This document shows, piece after piece, positions 1 through 10,045 of a stretch of 64,000 nucleotides of DNA. Within the stretch, counting starts at the first letter, position 1, and the number at the start of each line of letters is the position of its first letter. Source of the DNA: Artemia franciscana (taxonomy: Eukaryota; Arthropoda; Branchiopoda; Anostraca; Artemiidae); the NCBI RefSeq assembly GCF_032884065.1, contig NC_088880.1, positions 24,552,715-24,616,714 on the forward strand, read 5' to 3'. The position numbers were made by a program, and so were the translations under genes. The notes beneath the pieces were generated by a model. It saw nothing but the letters and a program-made list of their open reading frames with translations, was not told the DNA's origin and ran no database searches.

Positions 1-690
1 TTCAGGGGTCATTCTTAAAGAATTGGAACACAATTCAAACTTAAGCGTAAAGAGCGAGGTATTGACGAGGGAGCAAACCTCCTCATATACGTAGTAAAAA
101 TTGTGCGAATATAGAAGTTTGTTACGTAAGTTAATTCGTAACTTACGTATATTTATTACAAATAAAAACGTCCGTAGACAAAAACTAAATGTTCTAGCGG
201 CCTTTTTAAATAGCCAAAAAATGGAGGGCAACTAGGCCCCCTCCGCAGCCTTTTTTCTCAAAATCGTCCAATCAAAATTTTTAGAAAGCTATTTAGCCAC
301 AAAAAAGTACAATTAATATGCCAATTTCGTTTTAGTCATTCATGTACGGTGAGCCAAAATCAAAACCTACATTAATTAAAAAGCATTCAGATATTAAATA
401 TGAAAAACCAAGTTTTTTTAACTGAAAGTAAGGAGCAAGATTAAAACTTAAACGAACAGAAATTATTCTGTATTTGAAAGGGGCTGCCCCCTGCTCGACG
501 CCCCGCTCTTCACGCTAAAGTTTGACTCTTTCTCACAACTCCACTTTTTAAGATAATAAAAAGTTTAGTGTAAAGTGTGCGGGGTTGAGGAGTGGACAGC
601 CCCTTCCATATATGGAATAATTTATGTCTGTGTTAAGTTTTATTGTCGCTCCTTACTTTCATTAAAAAACTTATTTTTTCTTATTTAATA
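1..690 (+). repeat. Repeat family A copy, right part with fold-back end
   Basis: This is the right-hand part of a dispersed family (called family A here), recognised by a shared order of blocks: GGGGTCATTCTTAAAGAATTGG, a 'TTGGAGGGCAACTAGGC' block, an 'AAAATCAAAAC..TGCATTAATT' block, and a closing fold-back that starts GTAAGGAGCGA. Other copies lie at 14,516-15,627, 20,812-22,505 and 23,760-24,690. No reading frame is conserved between copies, so it looks non-autonomous. Its class is not recognised. Confidence 0.7.
395..680. repeat. Fold-back (inverted repeat), family A terminus
   Basis: The left arm (about 395-519, containing GTAAGGAGCAAGATTAAAAC and CGCTCTTCACGCTAAAG) is the reverse complement of the right arm (about 563-680, ending in GTCGCTCCTTACTTTCA). 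About 43 bases separate the arms. The arms have diverged more here than in the related fold-backs at 15,341 and 22,213. As RNA it would form a long imperfect hairpin. The matching copy in the duplication is at about 24,401-24,688. Confidence 0.8.
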
Positions 691-1339
691 GATATTTAGA
701 GATTAAGGCCATCACGCGCAGACAAATTCGAATTCATCATTTCCTACAATTTGTTTCATCTCCTCTGGACAATTTTCAGATTAATTAGCTCATTTTAAGT
801 TATGATATTATTTGAAAAACCTTTTTATAAAGCTTATGATCAATTAGTTTTTAGTTATATTTACTAATTCATTATTGACTAACTTAATTTTAATGTGGAA
901 TAAGTTTAAGACGACAGTAAAAAAAATTAGCTACTGAAATAAAAGTTAAAACAGCTGCAATATGTTTACTCCGATGTCTCAAGCCTAAATCATGCTATTA
1001 TTTTTTGTGAATAGAACCTAGCTACCCTTTTCCTTCCATTTAGCGAATATTTTTCGTTCAGAATCATCGAAAAACCAGATGAGAATAATCAAATTCTAGA
1101 GTCATTTTGATATGAAGTCAATGTGTCATTACAACAGTTTTTAATAATGTCAAATCACAAAACTTTGCTTCGCTTAGGTGTTAATAGCCTTAGCAAAATA
1201 ATTACTTATTTGGCTAAGTAATAAAATAATTACTTATATGATACACCCATCATTGTATAGACTGCAATTAGTGGCAGTAAGATGATATAACCAGTCAGTT
1301 CACCAGATTTTCTGATTTCAAGCTGTCCATCGTAGCCAA

Positions 1340-2690
1340 CTGTGAGTTGACTCAATATTACCAAAACTATAAAACACGCAATTTTGATATCAATAGATAT
1401 GACAAAGGAATTTTGGTGCTGATTCCAAATATGTAAGATTCATTAAGTTTAGTGTTATACATTTAAAGCTACGAGCCTAAGAAAATGTGTCTGATAGTTG
1501 AGAAAAAGGGTAGAGACCCCCAAAAGGACAAAGAAGTCTTGTTTTTGTTTTTTACTTTTGTTTTTCCCCCAGGGGTGAACGTATAGAACAAATGGTCCGT
1601 GAATATATACACAGAGATAATTTTGGTTATATTTTAACCAAAATTAGAAAGTTTGTGTGCCATTTTTAAGTGATCAAAAAGATTGGAGGGCAACTAAACT
1701 CTTTCCAACGCCCCCTTTCCCCAAAGTCTTCTGATAAAAATTTCGAGACAGCCATTTTTTTTAGCATAGTTAAAAGATCGGATAGCTTTGCTTTTGGGGA
1801 TAGCCTGATCCCAAAAGGTCCCTGGAGAAAGGGCTGCAAGTTTTGAAAATTTCTCATGTTTACAATTCGTAATTGGGAAGAATACAGACCTTTTTCACGG
1901 AAGAGGGAGGATTTTCTTCTTTAGGGATATTTTCTACGGGGATAGTTTGTCATGGGAAGAGAACTTTCAGGGGAAAAATTTCACACTAATTTGCCTGAAT
2001 TCCAATGCAAAATTTTATTTATCTGTTTTACTTTCTCTTTGCCAACTCAATTTTACATGTGGAGATGTCCCAGAGAACTGTCCCGGGGAAATTATCGGTG
2101 GGGTTGGAATGGTTTGGAAGATTTTTTTCACTCACCCAGATTTTCCAGGGGGGGGGGGATTCTCCATGCTAGAATTTTCCGTGGCAGGAATTCCCCTGTG
2201 TAAAAATTTACACGCAGGGTTAGATTTCTGGCATGATTAAAAAAAACGATCAGATATCGAAGTATTCTTCAAATGAAAGCGTGCCAAGGAGAATCACCAG
2301 CAAAAAATTTACCAGAGGAAGTTTTCAGCAAGGATGGAATAGTCCCGGGGGTATTTTCCGAGTGGGGGGATTTTTTACAGGATTAACTCTTAATGTAAGA
2401 AACTTTTTCTGGAGAAGGGAATTTTACATGGATAGGGGGCCAGATTTTCCAGGATTATTTGAAAAAATATCAGAAATGAAATTTAAATAGTAAGTTCTTT
2501 CTACTAAAAGTAAGGAGCGACATTAAAACTTAAAGAAAACAGAGATTATTCCGCATATCAGGAGGCTTGTCCTCTCCTAAATACCTCACTCTTCACACTA
2601 AAGTCTGAATTAGTGTCCCAACTCCTAAAAAACGACTTCTGAAACGACATTTAATTAAGGCCATTTAATTATAGTAGTATAATTTTAATT
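1340..2690 (+). repeat. Diverged family A copy
   Basis: The order of blocks matches the fuller copy at 20,812-22,505 but is much diverged. It has an 'ACCAAAACTATAAAACACGCAATTTTGATATC' type head (split here only for description), then 'CCCCCAGGGGTGAACGTAT', 'TTGGAGGGCAACTAAAC', 'TTTTCCAGGATTATTTGAAA', and a single fold-back arm starting at the GTAAGGAGCGACATTAAAAC near 2,511. The short open frames here are not conserved between copies and are not taken as genes. Confidence 0.55.
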
Positions 2691-2751
2691 TATTCAAAAG
2701 AACTTTAGCATGAGGAACGAGGTATTGAGGAGGGGACTCAATAGGGGGGAA

Positions 2752-2867
2752 AAAAAAAATTACTATTGATTAGTCAGTAATAAATAATCAGTAGAATGAA
2801 TCTACAAACGATGATTGCTGTATATGTTAATATGTAGCTTAAATCACTCTGTTTTGTCCTAATTAGA
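2752..2867 (+). repeat. 116-bp sequence with a perfect inverted copy
   Basis: This 116-bp stretch, from an A-run to CTAATTAGA, is identical base for base to the reverse complement of 22,890-23,005. It is also present directly at 26,765-26,880 as part of the large duplication. Similarity stops abruptly on both sides. There is no coding potential. Confidence 0.9.
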
Positions 2868-3527
2868 TATTAATATTTAAGCATAAAAGCGAGGACATTT
2901 TAGCAGTACTAAAAACGAAGGATGGCCAAAATGAGCTTTTTTTCTAGGTTGAATTTAAGAGCTGAGAATTAATTCCTAATAAACTCTGTGGAATCAAGAT
3001 AATTTTGATCCTGCTTTGCTAAAATTCTTTTCTAGTCTTTCACCGTCCAAGCGAATTACTAATGACATTATTTTTTTTTGCAGACCAAATGAACTCATGC
3101 TGTTACTTAATGGTGCTTTTTTGTTCTATTTTGAAAATGTGCTAATTAATATTTATGGTATCACATGTTAAGTTTTGTTTGTGTTAAATGTCTTGACGAT
3201 GCAAAATTCTAACCCACTTTTTAACTATGCGGTTTCCGTTCCCTATAAGATGAGTTCTTCTAGCTATTTGCTTGTTCTATAGCTCCCCTTCTGACATTTT
3301 GTATCTTTTCTAAGCTTTTTAACCTGACCGGAATTTCTTAGCCTTTTCTTGTCTTTTCTTGTCCTCTATTCTTGTTTAGTATCAACCAATGATCCTCTAG
3401 TGAGGACATCTTAGTAGAACTAAAAACGAAGGATGAATAAAACAAACGCAGATTTTAATTTTGTCCTCTATATATAGGGTCGGTTTTAAGTTTTAGAGCT
3501 GTTCTTTTTTTCTTTTTTATCACTTCT
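2868..3527. other. Non-coding, locally repeated AT-rich DNA
   Basis: No gene is seen. A motif 'GAGGACAT(T/C)TTAG(C/T)AG.ACTAAAAACGAAGGATG' followed by 'TTGAATTT(A)AGAGCTGAG' occurs near 2,893-2,975 and again near 3,410-3,600. This suggests a partial internal duplication of family B sequence. Confidence 0.5.
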
Positions 3528-3529
3528 TT

Positions 3530-4015
3530 CTTTGTCTTTTATGTCCAGTCGATTGACGTCCTTTTCCTTTTCTATGTTGAATTTTAGAGCTGAGCAGTAA
3601 TTTATAACGAACTCTGTGGAAAACTGTTTGCTGTTGCCGTCTTTTTGTGCAATGGCGTTTATTTTTACATAAAAAGTGGTTGCAACATAACAGGCATCAA
3701 GTAATTGTAAAATTCAAATAAAAATCAAGGGTTTTCAATCTTAAATTCATTAAATTATCCGTGAAATTCTTGTTTTTGCTCCTTTCTCTCCCCTTCTCAA
3801 ATTTTAAAAGAAATAGAACTCTTTACTTTTTTGGAATAAATTATCTTTTTTGCTCTCCCCTCACTAAAAGAGTTTACTGCTCATCCAAGCTCTTTTGCTC
3901 CTTTATGACCTGTTTGCTCCTTTTGATCCTAATATGGCCTGTATGTTCCTTTTGCTCTTTGTATGGCCTGTATGCTCCTTTTGTTCATTGTATGGCCTTC
4001 CTAAGCTAAGAAACT
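3530..4015 (+). repeat. Repeat family B copy
   Basis: This dispersed non-coding repeat is shared with 23,196-23,690 (direct), 43,690-44,110 (inverted) and 27,543-28,028 (via the large duplication). Common blocks are 'GCTGAGCAGTAA', 'GTTGCCGTCTTTTTGTG', a GTTGCAAC block, 'CAAGGGTTTTCAA' and 'TTTACTGCTCATC.AAGCTCTT'. Open frames across it are not conserved between copies. No class is recognised. Confidence 0.7.
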
Positions 4016-5078
4016 GCTTTTGGATTCAACAAACAGTAAAAATAAAGAATCCAGGACATCTATTTTTCCTTTATTTTAATAATAATTGAAAAACTTGTTT
4101 AACTAGAACTTTATTATATCGTTTTCTTATAGCTTATCATATACTTACTACTTCACGTTCTTAGAGTTAGGTTCTATAGAAGAGACCTAGATAAAAAGAT
4201 TGAATAAATTGAAAGGACACTCTTGCTCATATCTTAGAAAAACAAGTACAGTATCTTTGCACTCTTTAATCTATACTGCTAAATTATTAGATTAATAATT
4301 ATAAAATAAATAGTCTCTTACTTCAAATATAATTATAGTGCAGTTAATTGGCAAATCGATTCTTTCCGTTTGATTACTTACAGGAGTGCATTTATGCTCG
4401 TAATTTTTAAAATTGTGTCTTCGTTATGCTGAAAAGAAAGCATAATTTTAATTTGATTGATTTTTTCTTTTTGAAATAGCATCGTATCTGTGTATACAGT
4501 GCTTTTATGTTGGTGATAGAATTGGGTAGACGGAGAAATGTTCAAAGCTGGAATACTTGTTGTTTTTTAATGGGTATCTCTAAGTTCTGTTTTGAAGGCC
4601 AGAGCAAATTTCCAAGACAGAAACGCTAATGAAAATACTATATAAGAACCTCAACTATGCTACAAAAGAACTCTAGAGAATTTTAACGGAAAACTAGGGG
4701 TGTCCTGCACAAGTATTCTTAAATATTGCCGAAAATCATCATTGAAAGAGGGTTTTTTATAGATAGGTATATTATTCAAAAAAAAATTTACTCTACTTCT
4801 TGTCTAATTCTTTTTTTTTTCTTTTATCCTGTGATGATTGTTCTATTCTTGGATAATCTAAATGTATATCTCTTCCATGTTTCCTCTTTCTTTTCTTTTA
4901 TGGAAAATAAATTTGTTGCCATCATATATTTCTTACAGTTATGCAACATTTTTGCTCACTATTATAGCTTTTCTAATCTGTATATACTCAAAAAATTCCA
5001 ATAAATAAAATCGGATGTAGCAACAATAAATTCATTGCTGTGATATTTTAGATTGTAATTTCAATGATTTTTTTCATT
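4016..5078. other. AT-rich non-coding DNA, nothing recognised
   Basis: No domain, repeat end or RNA gene can be seen. The short frame near 4,726-5,004 is rich in F, Y and L and follows from T-rich composition, so it is not annotated as a gene. Confidence 0.6.
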
Positions 5079-5974
5079 TTATTTATGCCACCCATAATTG
5101 TAATGATTGTCACTTGTAGACAAAAATTTTTTGACTTTCACACCATCTTTTAGTAACAGCTCCAGCGATTGAGCATAAGCAAAACTTTGCTTTACAGCAC
5201 GAGAGTTCCTGAACCTTACAGTCTCTGTGACTCTTGGCCATTCTTTAAAATGAAAAACATCAAAGTAAGTGTTGAAATAGACAGCAAGCCAAAGTACTTT
5301 CAAGCGGTGACTTTTGCTGTAGCGTTTTCCAATATGTTCTGTAGGACATTACAGAGACATTTGGAGACGGTTTTATCCTGCTTAATCACTAATTTTTCCC
5401 GATTTGCCTAAACACTAGTAATTGAATCATGACCAGAAAGGCTATCAAGTAACTTTTTACACCTTGCTGGATTTTTCACTTCAGCAGGTAACTTGTTTAT
5501 TGCAACAGTAACGTCACCAGAGACTATAGAATTCACCATCGCAGCTGATCAAAGCTTAGGAAAGTATTCAATGTAACCAGCCAACTGAGTCGAAACGACA
5601 TAAAGAAGTTGCTCACACGTATTACCCTTAGATGAAAGGTGAGAGTAAGCCACTTCTGGAATATAGGGTACATCAGTTGGGAGGTAAACTACGAAATTGG
5701 GGACTTAGGTAGTATTAGCATGACATTTGCCGAAAGTGTCAAAAATGTTTTCAGATTATTCAGTTTTGCATTAGTTCCAAACCACTTAAAGACCCATTCA
5801 TTTGCTAAATTCTTACTTCACTTTGAAAATTTCAGTGCTATCAAAAGAGGCCGAACCATAACGTATAATGTCATCTTTATTAATTCCCGTGTTAAAACTC
5901 CTTTGTACAAAATTCAGCATCGGGGAAACTATTAGTTTATCTTGATTGTCCGTTTCTCGCTTAGCTGAGCTCAT
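5079..5974 (-). pseudogene. Decayed unknown protein-coding sequence (copy 1)
   Basis: Reading the minus strand from an ATG at 5,974, a protein-like sequence can be followed with interruptions to a TAA at 5,079. It starts MSSAKRETDNQDKLIVSP. A middle part reads VVYLPTDVPYIPEVAYSHLS and then STQLAGYIEYFPKL, followed by LPAEVKNPARCKKLLDSLSG, and the last part contains FHFKEWPRVTETVRFRN. It is broken by several in-frame stops (after IFKVK, FPKL, SITSV and VTA) and by frameshifts. The copy at 29,092-29,948 has one more T near 5,255 and keeps the frame there, so this copy carries a one-base deletion. I do not recognise the family. A retroelement ORF1 or a domesticated gene relic are both possible. 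Confidence 0.6.
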
Positions 5975-6586
5975 AGGTTATTATTGGCTGCATGGCATCA
6001 TATCTATTTCTTCTTTATACATGTGTTTGGAGAACTAGGTTAGCTAGTCTTCAAGGGTAGAAAAGCTTCCACCCCCTGGATATAAGTTTGGTGGCACGTC
6101 TTTCAAAACTTTTGTATGCTTTTTTTAATATAGGGAGGATATAAAAATTATATCTTCGAGCTTAAAACCAACAAGTCCATCACACAGACGGCTTATGGCT
6201 TTTGGAGATCGATTGGAAAGGTTATACTTAACTAGCCACAGATTTCTTAGCATGGTTGCTGAAATTTAGTTCACTGTGAATAAAAAATCTCACTCGTTAT
6301 TTACAAAGAAGATTGGATGGCTTCAAAGAAAATAGAATTGACAAGGATTCATTTTGCTGATATGAATGAATTAACAATTCTTTATATTTAAGTCAAGAAG
6401 CCATGCCTTATTTAATCTACCAACTAAAGGCAAGCCGATACATCAATTAAGACAGGGTTTAAGTGTGACATTTACGATACTCAGGGAACATATTCATACA
6501 CAGAAAACGTTGCAACGCTGGCCGGATATTCCCTCTATCACCATCATCAAACTCTCCGACATTTTCTCTGCACTTGGGCTGACATT
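5975..6586. other. Non-coding flank of the decayed gene
   Basis: No gene is seen. If the decayed gene began at 5,974, this would be its 5' flank, but no promoter element can be picked out with confidence. Confidence 0.5.
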
Positions 6587-6617
6587 TCAGCCAGCCCTTT
6601 GGCTGGCTGAGAACTAG
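6587..6617 (+). other. Perfect hairpin followed by CTAG (possible Helitron 3' end)
   Basis: TCAGCCAGCC (6,587-6,596), a CTTT loop and GGCTGGCTGA (6,601-6,610) form a perfect 10-bp GC-rich stem in AT-rich DNA. Three bases later comes CTAG followed by T (6,614-6,618). Helitrons end in CTRR shortly after a hairpin and insert next to T, so this is a candidate right end. The spacing is shorter than the usual 10-12 bases and no left end was found. Confidence 0.3.
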
Positions 6618-9130
6618 TAAAATCAATAAAATTGGTAAGTATAAAGTTCTTTGTACCTTCTATAGTTGTATAGTTCACTTGTTCTAATGGAAAACTAGGC
6701 TAACAAAAGCTGCAGGCCTTTGGTGTGTATGATTAGCCTATTATTAACAGAGGTCAGACTCCACCCCATTAATGTGCAAATATATACCCTGCATTGCTTA
6801 CTGAATCCAACTTTATTGTTTTCGATCAAGTAAAATAGAAGGCTTTTAACATTTTGTTTTAAATGCTTGATATATCCTTGAAAATAATAAATTTCTCTTC
6901 AGTTTTTGGTCCCTATATGGGTCAAATCATTGACATCAAACTTTCAAACTCATTGTTTATTATAGATTCATATTTAAGGTGTAATAAGTATCAAGGTAAA
7001 ATTCTAGTTTAGTTATTTCTTGCTATCTTGGAAAGGGGTTAGGTTGGAAGGTAAAATTCTAGTTAATTGACTTCTTGCTATCTCAGAAAGGGTTTAGGTG
7101 AAGAAAATGAAACTTTCAGGGATGAATCTACTAATTAAAGTATAAGTGTTTTGGTCAAAATTTCAATAGGTATTGACCCATCATTTAGGCACATTTCAGG
7201 GCCCTCTAGAGGGGGAAGGAGTAGATGTGGGTACTTTAAAATACCTTCCTGGGATATACTTTAGCCTGTAGACCCATAGTGTAGATCAATACTGCAGAGG
7301 ACCCAATAAATTATATTTAAATGTTTTTGAGTAGGCTAAGTGATATCTTGGAGGATAAATCTTCTACTTGAGTAAAGCACAAGAACATTGTTTCCAGCTT
7401 CACAACTTTATTAAAGTTTAATTTATGAGGCTTCAAAGGTCTATAAAAGTGTTTCCTAAATTTAGAAGATAACCATTTATATGGCTTAAATTTCTGCTCA
7501 AATAACTGGAATTTTTGGGTAAAATTATGCCAGTTCATATTATTGAGTTACCAATAAAGTGAACATACCGCTCAGTGCATTTTTTATGCTCTTTATGAAT
7601 ATAATAATCACTTCTATTGTAACATCAAATTTAAGCACTTTTTGACCTAACCCAACCTAACTTTATTATAAATAGCCTAGTTTGGCACTGAGAAAGTCTA
7701 GGCTAGTATTATTTTATCAAAAATGAACAAGAAAACAGGGCTAGAAAGCATAGTATTATTTTGTCAGAAAATAACCAATAACTCATACTTTAATTTAAAA
7801 TTTCTTATTTTTTAAGAGCCCAAAGGGTGCTTAAATTTGAATTTGCAATAGAAGCAATTATCATATTTGTAAAGAGCCTAAAAAAGGAACTGAATGGTAT
7901 GATCACTTTAATGGTACATCAATAGCCCAATATCAACTGTCATAATTTTACCAGTTGCAATTTCAAAGCTATAACCATAGACAGGGGCATAGCTCCATTG
8001 GCTGGGATGAGGCAAGAGGGGGTCCATAGCTGGATAGTCAATGGGCATTGACTATCTTTTGGGGGAAAGAAGTATTATATAGCCTAAGTATTACAGATAG
8101 TAACTTATTGCCAACTACAACCTTCTACTTTATTCTAATAAAGATAAAATTAAAAAAAGCTCATAAATTCATGCCCCAGGGCTAGTGCCCCCCCCTCCTC
8201 AAAAACCACCTATAAGGAAAGGGGTGTTGGTAAACTTGTGAATAACATAAGCCTAAATGTGTTTTAAAGATGTCTAAAAATCTTGATGATGCCATTCAAA
8301 ATCTTCACAATTGTAATATTTTCTCCAGGGAAAATCAAGTTTCTTTGTTAAAAAGACTCATCACAAATATGAGCCAAAGCTAAGGCTAGACCTTTAATTT
8401 GATAGGACTTATTTATTAATTTGGTCAAAGTTGAGCTGCTTTCAGTTTAAAAACTGTTTTCACTTCCTGTTTTTGTTTTACTAAAAGAATCTATGGGAAT
8501 CAAATCCTTTTTCAATGCCCTCTTCTTCTTGTTCCATCTTATATTATATTTTTTTTTTAGGTTGGTTCTGAGCCAACAAAAGAAAGTCTGATTTATTAGC
8601 CTGGTATAACCAAATAAAGCTGATACAAATTATATTTTTAATAATTCTAGAGAATGCATCAAAGTTGAGGATTGGACAAAGCTGGTTTTTATGGAACTAG
8701 TTAAGGAACTAAAAGTTTGGCCATCTTATATTACTTAGCCTACAGATGTTCTTATTCTGAATTAACAATTTGCAGAATATGTAGCAGCCCAGTTGTACCA
8801 ATCCTAGAACCACATCTGCATGTGCTCTTCCACCTGATGAGGGCAGGGATAGTGTGTTCCTTCCATATATCTTCAACAGCACATCTTTCTTAAAGCAATA
8901 ACAAAGAAAAGTTACTATTTACCAAAGATTTTACTTGGTAAAATTCAAAAACATTACAGAATACATGATAAACAATTCACACACACTAAGCAAACATAAT
9001 TTAAGTAGTGGATTCAGCTTTTCCTAAGAACGCCAGCAATCAGTTAGAACAGACAATAGTAGCATACTGTAAACAAGCTTTTGGGTAGCTGATGGTTATT
9101 GTATTATATTGGATTAGCAATGCTTCTTGT
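6618..9130. other. Non-coding DNA with a 55-bp tandem repeat
   Basis: No gene is seen. Positions 6,995-7,104 contain two copies of a 55-bp unit that starts GGTAAAATTCTAGTT and includes CTTGCTATCT and AAAGGG(G)TTAGGT. The same motif recurs at the very end of the window (about 63,966-64,000), so it is a dispersed repeat. The remainder is AT-rich with no recognisable domain. Confidence 0.5.
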
Positions 9131-9135
9131 CTACT

Positions 9136-9237
9136 AAGGTCCGTGCGTTGGCCCTGCAGTGCATTCCTGCAGCATGATTTGATCTCTGGGTCCCATATTA
9201 GCAAGCTAAGGTCAAACCCACTGCGCCACCACAGGAC
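9136..9237 (-). repeat. tRNA-derived SINE head
   Basis: On the minus strand the sequence starts GTCCTGTGG at 9,237 and continues into TGGCGCAGTGG (9,228-9,218), a perfect match to the RNA polymerase III A-box consensus TRGCNNAGYGG. A weaker B-box-like AGATCAAATCA (9,185-9,175) starts 43 bases downstream, about the distance found in tRNAs. It does not fold as a full tRNA by eye and lacks a clear anticodon arm, so a tRNA-derived SINE head fits better than a tRNA gene. Copy 2 is at 33,112-33,213. Confidence 0.6.
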
Positions 9238-9239
9238 AA

Positions 9240-10045
9240 AGCTGATGGTTAGTTTTAATAACCTTGGCATTTTGAAAATCTTGTCTATTTTTCTTTATTT
9301 ATGAAACTCAATGGGGCCATTGTATGGTGTTATATAGTACACTAGAAACACTATTTGGGTAACATTTTGGAATTGAAAGGCTGGACTGGACCCATAGAGA
9401 TCTTAGAGAACTAATTATGGGCACATTTCTAAACCAATTTTTTTTTGTAGGTTTGACTTGATTAGGTAACCATAAAGTGCCACAGTGCAGTTTGGATTGT
9501 TTTTTCACATTAAAAAGTGAATAAAAAAGGGTATTGTCTAATGAAAAAAGACAACACCCCCCCCCCTGCAGAAATTCTTAGAGAATCCCCCTGGAAGTTT
9601 CCTTAAATTTGAAATTGCAACAATATTTTTAATTTAAATTATTCCAAAAAAATGTATGGATTATTAACTTACTTGTTGAGCATGGTTTGATTAAGAATCA
9701 CCAGAAAATTGGAATGATTCTTGGCAACATTAATTAAGACTTGCCAGGAATGGCAATCACAGGGGGAAAGTTGAACTTTGAGTTTTGAAATTATCTTCCC
9801 CATTGTATCTTTGTTTTAAAAACGAAATCAGGAGAAATTAAGCAAAGTTTTTTTTTAAAAGTAAATTAGGGTATAGAAAGTATGAATTTCTGGGGGGGGG
9901 GGCACTGATTTCTTTTATTTCTAAAATTCCCTTCACCAAACAAAGCTTGGTTTCCTAGTGCTGCATGTTAAAACACTAAACTACATCTGATTTGACCTAT
10001 CTAGCTATAATACAAATATTATCATAAAAAGCACCATATCTTATT
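9240..10045. other. Non-coding DNA, nothing recognised
   Basis: No gene is seen. It contains C- and G-homopolymers, for example near 9,556 and 9,892. The short frames on both strands are uninformative. Confidence 0.5.

Noticed and set aside
1947-2240. Glycine-containing frame present in both duplication copies
   Set aside because: Conservation is explained by the recent duplication; the frame lies within a family A repeat and is not kept in other family copies.
9136-9237. Functional tRNA gene
   Set aside because: The B box is degenerate and no full cloverleaf or terminator could be drawn; a SINE head fits better.
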